Of a DNA stretch of 64,000 nt, positions 1-11,459 are shown piece after piece (position 1 is the first letter of the stretch; every line of letters begins with the position of its first letter). The position numbers and the translations under genes were made by a program. The notes below the pieces were generated by a model that saw only the letters and a list, made by a program, of their open reading frames with translations, did not search any database and was not told the origin of the DNA. The DNA is from Corythucha ciliata. Its lineage: Eukaryota > Arthropoda > Insecta > Hemiptera > Tingidae. Where the stretch lies: contig CM075942.1 of the NCBI GenBank assembly GCA_038030265.1, positions 67,088,926 through 67,152,925 on the forward strand. The letters are read 5' to 3'.

Positions 1-1977
1 CTATATATTGCGACATACACGGCATACGCCTGTTTTATACGAAGGCCAGGTCAGAAAGCCTATTCTGAATGGACCTAAGTTTAGTAGAAAACTTCGACTA
101 TGTGTGCTTCTTCCCGTATCTAAACTTTTCAACTTTTTAATTAATTATTTTCTGTAGAACCCACATGCCGCATTTGATATCCCTAAGAAATCTCTTCGCT
201 CTAACGTAATTTATCACTTTCAACAAAGAGAAAAAATGCCATTATCATTCTTCTCCATAGTAGTCTTCCTTCTCTTTAGTCTTTGGCTATCAACACATTT
301 AAGATATAAAAGCTCCATTCCCTTTTGGCTTCTCTACGTTAGCTCTTTCCTTTTTTCTCGATCGTCACTTTTCAAATCAATCTCGTTCCCACTGTGTTCC
401 CTTGGGTATAAAGCCTAGGAGGCTTCGCCTCTAGGCTTCGTTCACAAGTTAGAGGGGCCTAAATCGGAAAACATAAAAGAGAATTACTTTTATGATGACC
501 GTGTTAGTCGCGGGTGGCTGTGATGGCAAACTTTGTAGAGAAAGTCACGATGGAGAAATGGTTTGATTGTCGATACAAAAAAAAAATAAAAAAGCAAAGA
601 AACCCTGTGGGACTCGTTCTCTTCACACTTTATTAGAAATGAATTGGACGTATAACCTTCTCCCCCTCAACACATACCCCAGTCCGAACACGCCAGTAGA
701 GTTATTATTCGAGCATTATGGGCCTGGAGAATAGCTACAAAGAAGAAAGTCTATCGAGAAAAATTGAGAATTTTAGCAGGCATTGCAATTCTCGTTCTGT
801 ACATCTGGAGCGAGTAGTATCGCTCGCCCTTAACCAAACTATTAGTTATAAATAAAGAGAAATCCGTTTTCCAGTGAATAATGGAGGAAATAGAGGCTCG
901 TAAATTAATTACGACGGTGAAATATTACTCGAACGGAGAAAGGTCATTGGTGAACCACGAGGCACACGAATAGGGGGCTTAGAAGAGAAGAATCAAAGGA
1001 GGCAACTTAACTTTTATTGTTGTAATTCCACGGAATAACTGCAAATTGGTGATGAGTGGTCTTTGGATGTAGACGAAAACTGAATAAGCGACTGATTTTT
1101 TTTTTTGGCGAGTTCATCGCCCCCTGGCGCCCATTAGCTCTGTTTTCTTTTTATTTATTTATCTCTCTCTGTCCCTCCCTTCACCTCCCTCTCATACTCT
1201 TCTTCTCTTTTTTTTTGTGATGAAAACCAAACTTTTCATATAAGGATAACGGGACTATGTAATCCATTTTTTAGTCTCACCGCGTGTAGGCAATATCTGC
1301 ACGACGTGACGCGCCGTGCGGTAATTGGCCTATCTTTAGTTCATCGATTTCTGAACGCTATTCAAACGGCTGTCAAGCTGAACATAGCACGCAAGTATCA
1401 CAAATCATATGGAAGCGTAAAAATTGTAGAAAATTACGCCCGCCCCTCCCCAACCACCCCACCACCATACACAAAGGGTTTTAAGGACTGTGAAAACCAC
1501 TGGATGTGGGCGTCAGTTCAAATCTCCACATAATTATATTGTTCCTATGGGGGATACTACTGCGTATCGTGCTGAATTCCTTGGAGATTCAAACGAGACC
1601 CTAAATAATTCATGATTGGTGCAGAAATAAGATGACAAAATGGGCGCCGAGTGTCGATATCGCGCAAATCGGCTGCATCGGTCAAATTGAGCATTGTCTT
1701 TAGAGCCTCATAAACCACGAATGTCACAAGTCGGAACACAAAATGACCATAAAATTCGCCACCACAATCTTGGATGAATTGAGGGGATTCTCCCACGTTT
1801 TAAGAGGCCCCAAGAACCTTCCCGTATACAGCGGAGCGGCGCTGCGCTGCTTGCACATAATTGACTTGGCTGTAGTCGAAGATGCAAACGGATATTCGTT
1901 AGCAGGCGACGAGAAAATCTACCAAAGACAATGCAAGACGGCCAATTATTGGCCACTTTTAAGAGGCAGCGACTGAG
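1..1977. other. No recognisable gene; non-coding flank
   Basis: AT-rich sequence without a convincing coding region. The longest open stretches (for example 236-418 and 1306-1533) are low-complexity or lack any family motif. A short CT-rich tract lies near 1160-1200. It is probably intron or upstream DNA of the host channel gene, but no exon with conserved residues was found here. Confidence 0.6.
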
Positions 1978-3350
1978 GATCCTAATTTTTATCCGCGAAA
2001 GAGCGCGGACCTCAGTTTTAACCGTCAAATGGCGTTTTTCCACAATTTTAGCCGCAAATCCTCTCAATTCTACCGTGAACTAGCACTTTTTCTCATTTTT
2101 AGCCGTAAAATGTTTCCGCAAACCAGGAATTAGCGTATTTTGGCCAAGACGTTGCATCGTTGATCCGCAAATGGGTGCGTTTTCTCAATTTTAGCCGCGA
2201 AGGGTAGCTTTTCCCAAATGTTGAGCTGTGAATGAGAGGAACTTCTTAATTATAGCCACGAAATTGGCATTTTTTTTTTTCTTAATTTTAACCTCTCATA
2301 AGATGCTTCCTCTCAATACCTGCGTGACCACGCCATTTGTCTTCAGTACAAATGGCAGAACAGTAACGTTCTTGTGTTGGCTTCCGCCTAGGCGTTGCAT
2401 CGCAAAACCGCAAATTAATGAGTTTTCAAAATTTTAGCCGTGAATGAAAGCTTCCTATCAGTTTTAGCCGTGAATGACAGCAATTTCTTAATTATATAGC
2501 GGTGAAATTGGCCTTATCCCTCAATTTTAGCCGCAAGTGAGCGCTTTTTCTCACAATTCTACCGTGAACTAGCACTTTTTCTCATTTTTAACCGTAAAAA
2601 TGTCTCCACAAACCATGAATTAGCGGCCAAAAAGTTGCACCGTTGATCCGCAATTAGGTGCGTTTTCTTGTGCGGAAAAAGGTCTCCCAAATTTTTAGCT
2701 GTGAAGGAGAGCCACGAAATTGGCATTTTTTGTCAATTTTGGCCACTCATGAGTGCTTTCTCTCAATACTAGCGTAAACAGGCCACTTTTCACGAACAGT
2801 AGCGTTCATTTCTTGGCTTGAGCCTGGGCGTTACATTGCAAAACCGCGAATTTGTGAATTTTTGTTTAGTTTTAGCCGTGCATGGCAGCTGTCTCTCAGT
2901 TTTAGCCGTGAATGAGAACAATTTCATAATTATACATAGCCGCGAAATTGTAAATTTTTCCTCAATTTTAACCGCAAATGAGTGCTTGTCCTCTCAATGG
3001 TATCGTGAACGGGCCTTTTTTTCTCATTTTCACCCGTGTAAAGGTCTCTAATCATCTCAATTTTAGCATTGAATGAGCACAATTTCTTAATTTTAGCCCC
3101 AAATTGGCGTTTCTTCTCGATTTCAATCCGAATCAGTACGTCGTCTCAAAGCTAACGTGAACGGGCCCTTTTTCTCGTTTGCAGCCGCGAAAATGTCTCT
3201 GTTAACCGTGAATTAGGGTTATTTTCTTGAAATCAGCCTGGACGTAGAATCGCGTGGTTCGTGTGATTTGGAGCGCTATTTCACAATTTCATCCGCAAAT
3301 TCGAGTACTTTTCCCCAATTTTAGCGGGAAAGTTGCATCCAGAAACCGAG
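1978..3350 (+). repeat. Decayed repeat array, TTTTAGCCGYGAA family
   Basis: The + strand repeats short variants of CTCAATTTTAGCCGYGAA about every 25-40 bases, with many substitutions and indels. There is a higher-order layer: a block with the order 'TACCGTGAAC ... CTTTTTCTCATTTTTA ... GTTGCATCG' recurs near 2079, 2562 and, more worn, 3003 and 3160, so the larger period is roughly 440-490 bases. The same motif occurs in reverse orientation (CGGCTAAAATTGAGAAAA) at 25.5, 28.3, 29.7, 43.8 and 52.3 kb. No coding potential was seen. Confidence 0.8.
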
Positions 3351-3784
3351 GATTTTTTTTTTTTTTTTTTTCATTTCGGCAGCGAATTGTTGACGTAACT
3401 CAGCAGCAGCCACACATTTCTATCGTTTTCTCAGACGGGTTTCTGATAAGCCAGTGCGTGAAATTTGGTTTTTGAATTTGCTAAAAACCGTAAAATTTGG
3501 TTCTGTAAGAGTCAAATCCGTTGAATCGACAGACATCGAGAGCGCCCAACCTACGAAATGGCTTTTTTGAATAAATCAACGCCGTCAAATTTTCGGTAGA
3601 CAGGAACGAGAATGGCCCGCCAAAACTTTGAGGTGGTTGTAGATAGCGGCGTTGTTTCTATGATGATTTGTTAGCAAAAGGGACCTCGGCTCCAATAGCC
3701 ATGGCCCTTTTGCCCCTCCCTCCCCCCGGATCAATGTCTGTTCTCATGTCTGTCCAAATTCCCTGTTTCAATTCAACTCAACTC
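3351..3784. other. Non-coding spacer with poly-T run
   Basis: Contains a long T run near 3353-3371. No coding or structural feature is recognised. Confidence 0.5.
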
Positions 3785-4838
3785 AACTTAATTTATTGCC
3801 AGGATAAATACATTTATAAGCAACGTCAATAAGGCAGACAGACCACAGACTGGTAAAAAAAACTCTTCAACAGAGTAAGGGGCAGCGTCGAGGATCAGAT
3901 CTCGGAGTTGACGACGCAACTTGAGGGCCGGAAGGTTCGCGGGGAGCGCATTGTGGAGCCTCACAGAAGTCGCAAGGCGCGAAGGATTAACCGTTAAGTC
4001 AGCGGCTTGCCTCGTAGCGTACGAGTGAGAGGCCGAGTTCAAAGGGAATTCCCGAAGATGTGCGCACGCGCGAAGAGAAGAATGCTCAGGATGTAGGCGC
4101 CATGTAAGGTCATAATATTAAGACTCCGAAACCAATCCCGACAGGATTGACGGGGGCACAGCTCACATAATACTTCAATTGCGGACTTTTGGCTTCTGAA
4201 TATTTTCCCGCTGTGTGCTGATTTACCCCAAAGAGCGATGCCATACATCATACGGGAGTAAAAGAGCCCAAAAAAAGACGAGACGGAGCGTGTCAGAGGA
4301 AACAATTTTTTTTTCAATCTCCGTAGTGCGAGTCGAAAGTCGAATCGAAAGGCTCTCGATGTGTCATCCCAAGACAGACGGGAATCTATGATGAGCCCAA
4401 GGAAAGTTACAACTCTTCCCGGTGCCCTCAAATCGACAATAAGGTCCTGAGTTTTGTCCTTATTTAGGACGAGCCAGTTTGCCAGGCACCACGATTCGAT
4501 CAAAGAAGAAGCAGCACCTAATTCGCGCGAGAACCCATTCTTCGAGTCACCCCGTGCACAAGACCGTCGTGTGGTCCGCATAAAGGAATATCACAGAAAA
4601 CGGCAGGGATGATTGCACCAAGCAGAGATCATTGACATAAAGCAGGAAGAGCACGGGACCGAGTATGGATCCCTGCCTGACTCCCGAGGTTCGCCGCTCG
4701 GACGAGCTCGAACCTGGCGCCCTCATATGATACACACTGTAGCCAGTCGACGAGAAAAGAATTAATAAATTTTACCGAGCGCCCGTCAACGCCGATATCT
4801 ATCGAGTCGAACGCTTTGGTAAGATCGAACACCGGCAA
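3785..4838 (-). mobile_element. Non-LTR retrotransposon fragment, CR1/Jockey-like reverse transcriptase
   Basis: Reading the minus strand from 4838 down, pieces in different frames give ordered reverse-transcriptase blocks: FDLTKAFDS (RT block A region), GVRQGSILGPVLFLLYVNDL (block B), a YADH box where YADD is usual, then 'VTFLGLIIDSRLSW' (thumb region). A C-terminal part, 3788-4042, contains 'SYATRQA', 'LHNALP' and 'YSVEEFF', the tail pattern common in CR1/Jockey-type LINEs. The endonuclease and 5' part are missing. At least two frameshifts and the Asp-to-His change in the catalytic box indicate a dead, 5'-truncated copy. The clade call is inference from motif style. Confidence 0.8.
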
Positions 4839-6399
4839 GATAGTAGTTGAGTAAGCTCAGTTATTGCCTTAAAGCACAGAGCACAAACTTTCAGATCCGC
4901 CGCGCTCGACATTTCGACTCGATCCTCGTTTATTCTTTGTAAAATTTGGAATTGGAAATTATAAATTATAAAACATGGAAAGCATCAGCGGTGAACTTGG
5001 GTTATTGTAAAGAGATTTTTTAACCAGCAACGCGACTTTTTATACAAGGAAAAATTACGTGTCATGCTTCGTTGCTTTAAAACGAAACAGTGCGACGTAT
5101 GGAATCGAATAATCCTCTAAAATAAATTAATGCCTCACAAAATATTTCGTTCCGCCCACAAAATCCCCCCCCCCGGCCCGTTCCCTCACAAAATATTTCG
5201 TTCCGGTGTTCGAATTTCTTCCATTATCATTAGAGTATACGAACAAGCCCCCCCACCCCCCACCACAGTTGAACCCCACCGAGACAGTTCCTCTGTGTCG
5301 AACAAGAAAAATGTGGCACGCGAAAGGTTTCGACATTTTCAACCAACACCTTCGAATTAATTATTTAGCAAGTTTATTGTTACAAACAACCACACCACTT
5401 CCCACCGTTCGTATTTAATTGAATTAAAGCATGAGCCCTCAGACTATGTAAGCAGACTCATAAGTCTCCCCCACCCCACTATCCCTTCAGAGGACGAGAG
5501 AAGAAAAAAAAAAAAAAAAGTTCGCTCGTCATGCGAAGGATAATAATTAATTGCGAGGACACGCATGCCTCTAATGGAAACGTAAATTTGTTCGGCGCTT
5601 ATCTATATGTGAATATAATATTAATTATTGTTATTTTTAGACGCAAATAAAAGTAGATGGATATTGATCATTTTCAAGTTTCACTTTGCCTAATTGTGTT
5701 TTACTTTGTATAATATTAATGAAGACTGCGAAGCATCACAAGGACTGAAAATATAACGATGGGGGAAGGGGAACAAATCACGTCCTTTTTTTATGAAGTT
5801 GAAAAAGTTTTAAGTTCATAACAAAAAATCGTATAACTATCGTTAGGACGTCATTGGCAATGATGTGCAGTATAATTGAATTAATACAAGTTTAGATGAT
5901 CAATTTAAATGCGAAGAAAGAGTTAATTACTTTGTTAACGGCGGCCAACAAACAAAGGGCCAAGTGAGACTCGTTATTCGTAATAATCGAATCTCGCCCT
6001 ACCCTTCAGACAAACCACAAGAGGCCAGTTCAATTTTCATTATGAGAACCTCAAAGAGGGACGAAACTCAAACTTCGTGGGAGTTCAAGAAAGTGGCTTG
6101 TAAGGTGAAGGAAACTTCAAATTGGCGTACACCCCACTCGAAAATCCCCCTTTTCGTTTGGACTTTCAAAGGTTGAGAATCAGTCTGGCTTAGCGTGATG
6201 GGAAGGGGGGTTATGACCTGCGAATTGTGAGGATAATCCATTCCTCTGGTCCATGTCTCGTCCATATAAAGAAAAATTGGTTATTCAAAATGATATATAT
6301 ATATACTTGCGCGCGTCGGCTACGGGGCCATTTTTCGCAGCTGCGATATTCGTTTGGCCTACCTGCTAACCAACCTACCTAATATTAAAAGGTTGGGCC
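4839..6399. other. Non-coding spacer; one duplicated 21-bp motif
   Basis: No coding feature is supported. CCTCACAAAATATTTCGTTCC occurs twice (5133-5153 and 5184-5204) around a 10-base C run at 5165-5174. An (AT)n run lies near 6294-6305. Confidence 0.5.
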
Positions 6400-6609
6400 A
6401 CACGCTTAGTAAATCACCCCCGCACAGTAAATCATGACAAAACTAATCGCCGACAATCTACAGACTGGGAGGTACACGGGCTATTCCTGCAGGACCCCAT
6501 CACGCCTTGAACAGTTCTCAACGGACAAACCGCTTTCGCTCAACTTCCAACGCTTCAGCCCTTTACCACAGTAGATGCCAACCGTCTTTGCCACATTCTT
6601 CGAAGGTTG

Positions 6610-6975
6610 GCGCCTTGGTAGTCGCTTTAGCGTCTCTGACGGGTACAACCATCGTCCGGTCCGACGGCGTAATCTGCTTCTTCGTTTCCTATGAGGCCGA
6701 CATGACCTGGGACCACACGAGTACAATGTCCCCGCCAGCCTAGCGTATCCTATCTAGCTGATCCATCCTTTTCAGTGCACTCTGGGAATCCGTACACAGC
6801 ATAAAACGTGAGCCATCAGAGCACATTCAAGTGCTCGGCGTATGGCGTATAGTTCAGCCGTATAAACACTTGCATGAGGGGCCAACGCCCACGAGAGAAC
6901 CATGTCCCCCAGTACCACAGCACATCTCACTCCCACATCCGATCAAGATCCGTCCGTGTAGACGGGCGTGTAGTC
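6610..6975 (-). pseudogene. LINE RNase H domain, broken
   Basis: The minus strand near 6950-6965 reads VYTDGS followed by a stop codon, then 'SVYTAELYAIRRALECAL' (6825-6870) with the catalytic Glu, then 'DSQSAL' and, after a frame change, 'VPGHVGLIGNEEADYAV' (about 6610-6660). These are the D-E-D/H blocks of RNase H1. The domain supports placing this LINE in the I group. At least one stop and one frameshift make it inactive. Confidence 0.75.
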
Positions 6976-7198
6976 CGCGAATCGTTAAAGCAGCTCGCGA
7001 AACTCCACCTGATAGACGATGGGTGGGGTGTTTTCTTTTAAATTTCGGGCAAGATCTAGTCGTGTGGTGGGTGCTCGGATCGCTCAAGAGGGAGTAGGCA
7101 AGCCCATAACTGGCATCACCTCCACCAGCGGGACATCGTTGTGGTACCTCTCCTCCATTGCCCTAATGGCCAGCGGTCGGGTTCTTGTATGCTGTAAA

Positions 7199-8480
7199 CT
7201 ATACTCGGAGCGGTATGGCTCCTCGGAGACCAATTTTAAAGCAAAGTGAGACGGGGTTGCCCTTTTTTCTCTCCGCGTAATTAAGAGTGAGTTGCACTCT
7301 GCGTAAAGAAAGAGGCATCTCCCCTGCGGCACAGCAAAAACTTTGTACGGGGCTGGTCCTAAATGCACCTGTCACCACCCGGACGCCCAAATTGAACACT
7401 TTATTGAAAGTATCAAGGCGGGTTTTCCAGGCCGATCCGTAGACAGGGGCTCCGTAGTACAGTTTCGATCTGACTAGGGTATCGAAGAGTCCGATGAGTA
7501 CTTTTTGTTCTACTCCCCAGTTCAGATTTGCCAACACCTTGACGGCATTTAGGGCTCTAATATCTCTAATGTGAGGTCAAAGACCAGACCGAGGACCGAG
7601 GGTACTTTCTTGGAAGACTAGAGGTGTGCCATTCATGAAAAGAGTCGGCTCATAATGTTGTGGCCTCCGTCTCCTACAGAAGTCGACGCACGTGGTCTTA
7701 CTTGTAATAAATTTGAATCCACGTCTGTCGGCATGGGTGACTTGGGCGTTCATTACCGACTGAGCTATCGATTCTACCTCACTTAGGTCTCTTCCAGTGA
7801 GGAAGAGGCCCAGGTCGTCAACATATAATAAGAATGTTATAGGAATATTCTCGGCAATTACGTTGACGGCAATGAGGAAAATTGTGCAGCGGAGAACGGA
7901 TCCTTGTGGGATTCCGTTCTTCAGTACGTGTGATGCCGTCAACACCGACCCCAGGCTAACGCGGAAAGTTCTACTACTCAAAAAATTAGAAATAAACTTG
8001 AGACATTTTCGCGACAGTTTCCCCAAGACGCCAAACCTCCACGTCGTGCCATATGCCCGTTCGAGGTCGAAGAACACACCAATCGTGCACTGACTGTATT
8101 TCCGCCTCTACTAGGACCAGCTGGTCCAACGTGGAGTGGTTCCTTTGAACCCCCCCCCCCTGGAATTGGTTCAGGAGGCCATGGGTCTCCAGCTCGTAAA
8201 CGAGCCGGTAGTTAACCATGGACTTCATCATCTACCCGAGGTAGCTTGTTAGTGATATGGGTCGGTAACTATTGACTAGACTGGGGTCATTTCCTCATTT
8301 GAGAATGGGTGCAATGACAGCTTCACGCCATACGTTAGGGCACTCTCCGGAATTCCAAATTGCATTATAAAGTTGCAGCAAATTTGCCTGTATTGCAAGG
8401 TTAGGATTTTTCAGCATTACTTTTGGAATCCCATCGAGGCCTGGACTTGAGTTACGAGAACTCTGATGAGCTCTGTCAAG
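7199..8480 (-). pseudogene. LINE reverse transcriptase, broken
   Basis: In order on the minus strand: 'SPGLDGIPKVML' and 'NSYRPISLTS' (8230-8480, with an internal stop), 'FFDLERAYGTTW', 'NGIPQGSVL' and 'FLLYVDDLGLF' (7577-8077, catalytic YVDD preserved), then 'LFDTLVRSKLYYGAPVYGSA' (7199-7537, thumb/connection). The pieces occupy at least three frames. This is the polymerase of the I-like LINE; it lies between the endonuclease and RNase H remnants. Confidence 0.85.
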
Positions 8481-8689
8481 TTCACTAGGAGTGAACGCTC
8501 ATTTTGTCCTCGCTCTTCCACTTGTTTAATAGCTCGGAAACCCCTTTGTGTAGGCAGCGGAACTGGAAGCATGCTTAAAGTGCGTCGCGACCAATTCAGC
8601 GACCACACCAGGATCTCTTTCATAAACGTTATTACTGCGGAGGATCGGAACTTGAGGGCGAGTATAACGGCCCGTAAAGGCCCGGACCT

Positions 8690-9295
8690 TATCCCACACC
8701 TCTCACCGCCGATGTGCTCGACGAAATGTTGCTGACACAGTCGGCGAGGGAGTAACGTCGCGCTTCTTTAATAGTTTTTCTTTCATGAGCCCGGGAAAGT
8801 TTGAATCTGGCCAAATGATTCTCATCAGTGTGTCTGCACACTGATGAGATGCGCCGCTGCACACTCTGGCGTTCACCAAGGTACCGGTCGCTTGACCGGT
8901 TTTCCGCCCCGACACCGGCTGTAAGGGATACCACCTTGAGCCGATTGCTGAAGAGAGTCCCAGTGATTATCTGGCAGACACGCATTACAAATGTTTCCCC
9001 TGGACGGCGATTTTATATTGATAGCAATAGCCTGTAGAGGCGATATTAGGCTTACCCTATAAGATGGAATATTTGATTTAATATGTATAGCCACGCCTCC
9101 ATGGGCTCGACCACCAGGAGCTATTGGTACTGCTGTATGGAAGGACCGATATCCTGTTAGTTCAAATGGCCTTTCTTCGGGCAATTTTGTCTCCTGCAAA
9201 CAAATACAGTAGGGGTCTCTTTCTGAAATTAAACGTCTAAGGTCAACGTAATTAGACGATAATCCTCTTATGTTCCATTGCAGGAGCGTTTCCAT
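8690..9295 (-). pseudogene. LINE endonuclease (APE/EEP) domain, broken
   Basis: The frame 8873-9295 starts METLLQWNIRGL and soon shows 'CICLQETKL', the N-terminal Asn and Glu motifs of apurinic-type LINE endonucleases; 'GGVAIHIK' follows. The domain nicks target DNA to prime reverse transcription. The frame shifts near 8950 and the rest is spread over other frames (8689-8985), so no active enzyme can be made. Confidence 0.8.
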
Positions 9296-9382
9296 TACAA
9301 TTTAAGGTGAATGGAGGGCCTTAATGTCTTTCCAGAGGTAATCGTGAAGTTTGTAGTACTGTCACTAAAAACGTCGCTGGAG

Positions 9383-9903
9383 TCAGTAATTTGCGGTGAT
9401 AGACTCATTTTTGGGCCGAGTAATTTTATTTATTAGCCATAACTTCTGGGGCTTGCCTTTAGACAACCCCTTCCGTCGACGTACCCGCGTCCGCCGGTCA
9501 GGCCTTGAGTTGGACGCCTGAGAAGCGGACGTGTCAGAATCTGCGAAGGAGTCATCAGACGTGGACTCATTCACGTCTGTCCTGCAAAGCTTCACCTCCT
9601 CACCCCTTGGTGGGGAATCGGAAGGCACTTCTCTTCACAGGTCGCTCGGGTGGACGCAGGTCCACCGGGTGGCACATTCTGCAGGGCCGTTAGCCCGGCG
9701 GCCGAAATGGCTGCCGGTTTTTTGAAGACCCTGTCACTTGGTTGGTGAAGGGGCCCTCTTTGGGGGGGGGGGGTTGCCCCGTTGCTACAGCAGCATAAGA
9801 GGCGCCCCCTGACTGAACGAAACTTTTCCCCCGGACCATTGCCCGGGCTTCTTGGAATCTTAACTTGTGGTCTGTCCTCACTTTTTATTTCAATCTCTTC
9901 CAA
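9383..9903 (-). pseudogene. Possible LINE ORF1 remnant
   Basis: Two overlapping minus-strand frames upstream of the endonuclease encode proline- and serine-rich, highly charged sequence with basic clusters (RRTRVRRRKG). Position and composition fit the 5' protein (ORF1, RNA-binding gag-like) of an I-like LINE. No zinc knuckle is visible, so the assignment rests mainly on location. Confidence 0.4.
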
Positions 9904-10936
9904 GAAGATCGAAAACGATAATTGCCAGGAGATTTAGAGAGTGAAACGTGGAAAATAAAATACAAAAGACTGAGAAGAATTCGAATGGCAGCTGGCCCAT
10001 AACGCATTTTCTCCCTTTCCCGCCCACCACGGTTTTCAGGGTAAGGCTGGGACAAAGGGAACTTCTTCACCTCTCCCGGTGGGTGCCCCTTTCGCTGTCT
10101 GTCGTAACTGAAAATGTTTTATGCTCCCCAATCGTATAGGACAGCCCGTAAAGGAAACAAGAAAAACTGTCATTCCCTTTTTATAGTAAATTAACTACCT
10201 ACTTCTTCTTCCTAATTATTTTTGGAACTTTGTGTTTGATAATTACAACGCAAATTGTCATCTCAACCGGAAAATTTCTCAAATGACTTCGTTATAGCTT
10301 TTCTGACAGACGCGACACAGTAAAAAAAAACAACGGTCGTTCGTAAATCAAGAAAGGAATCATTCAAGTGCCTTTCTCCTGTGAGAACACGTATTGAATT
10401 TCCTATTCCTTCAGGCTACGCCCGTGTTTTCATTTTATTCTGGAGATTTTCCAAGCGTTTCCGTACTCAAATATGTATGCGCGCATTTCCCTCGAGGAAT
10501 AAACGTAATCCAGGCTCAGATTCAAATCTGTTAGCCGTAAAATAGTGGGACGTTTGTTTTGAAGATTGTGCCAAATCACCTCAAAAAAGTTGAACAGCTC
10601 GTTTGTTTTTTTTTTCTTCCGTTCGTATGGTGAAAAGTGCCCGGAAATTGAAAATGGGCAAAAAACGGATGGGGAGGGGAAATGTTACCGCATCCAATCT
10701 TCAAATTGAGAGCCTGAAGACGTGTATGATGAAGAAAAATTAGATCCCTGACATAGTAAAACAAATTTCTGTTTCTGAGGTGGAATTTAAAATTTCCAAG
10801 CCCGTGAGATGGACTGGAAAAGAGCCACTTGGGTTGTTGAGCACTTCTGTGGGATGGGGGGGGGGAGAAGTGTTCTCGTTCGTTTTGCAATTAATTACAC
10901 ATTTTCTCAAAATTCGCTTTCATTTCTATGTTTCAG
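9904..10936. other. Non-coding sequence upstream of first recognised host exon
   Basis: No conserved coding sequence was found. A 10-base G run lies at 10856-10865. A polypyrimidine-rich acceptor for the exon at 10937 lies at the end (TTTCTATGTTTCAG). It is presumably intron of the channel gene. Confidence 0.5.
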
Positions 10937-11016
10937 GGTCCGAGTTGAGTACTACGTCAACGAAAACACCTTCAAGGAAAGACTTCAACTTTATTTTATT
11001 AAAAATCAAAGATCAA
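10937..11016 (+). CDS. SLO2: SLO2/KCNT potassium channel, exon before S1
   Basis: An 80-bp exon between acceptor TTTCAG and donor GTAAGT. Starting with one base carried over from an upstream exon, it encodes [20 protein letters not shown] and then IKNQRS, ending with the first base of a Ser codon. This is the hallmark cytosolic segment just before S1 in SLO2/KCNT (Slack/Slick) sodium-activated potassium channels. The carry-over base fits the next exon at 23283, which begins with GT and completes AGT (Ser). The intron between them is 12.3 kb and full of retrotransposons. No upstream exon was recognised; the N-terminus is poorly conserved in this family. Confidence 0.92.
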
Positions 11017-11459
11017 GTAAGTTGACCTGAAAATCATTTTATAGTTTCACAGTTTAAACAACATGAGTCGGGAAATTTAAAGTGGTTGAAAATTAAAGCT
11101 TCAAGCCCTGAGAATTAATTTTACAACCAAGTTTCGAATAAACAACTATTCCTGAGTACATTCATCACGCTTGGCGGAACTGAAGCGGGCCTAAATGTGT
11201 AACCAAACCGTGCACTCAAGAATTAGAATAATTATGTGACCTTTGGGGCTTTGGAGAGGACATTTTATCGCTCTTGCTTCTAATGTCAAACACGAAGAGC
11301 AAGCGTTTGTCAAAGCCAACTTCAAATAGTATTGTGAGTATTAAAAGTTTAAAAAGTGTTTATACAATGTTCTACTCGTTAGGTAAATGGACGTGCGGTA
11401 ACCCCTTTACAGTCACTACCTGCGTTTGAATTAAACACTTTCACTCAGCCACCCATAAA
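11017..11459. other. Start of 12.3-kb host intron; no feature
   Basis: Begins with the donor GTAAGT. AT-rich, no coding sequence or repeat recognised before the LINE fragment. Confidence 0.6.

Larger units (their letters stand above)
6400..9903 (-). mobile_element. Degenerate I-like LINE (ORF1 remnant, EN, RT, RNase H)
   Basis: The minus strand carries a full LINE module order, broken by frameshifts: an ORF1-like remnant (9383-9903), an APE-type endonuclease (8690-9295), reverse transcriptase (7199-8480) and RNase H (6610-6975). An RNase H domain after RT is characteristic of the I group (I, Nimb and relatives) and absent from most CR1/Jockey elements, so an I-like assignment is preferred. 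No target-site duplication or tail was identified; the lower boundary is approximate. Confidence 0.8.

Noticed and set aside
5130..5360. Overlapping open frames on both strands
   Set aside because: They arise from a proline-coding C run and a duplicated 21-bp motif; no protein family fits.
1..10936. Upstream SLO2 exons
   Set aside because: The N-terminus is poorly conserved and no splice-bordered frame could be matched with confidence, so none is reported.
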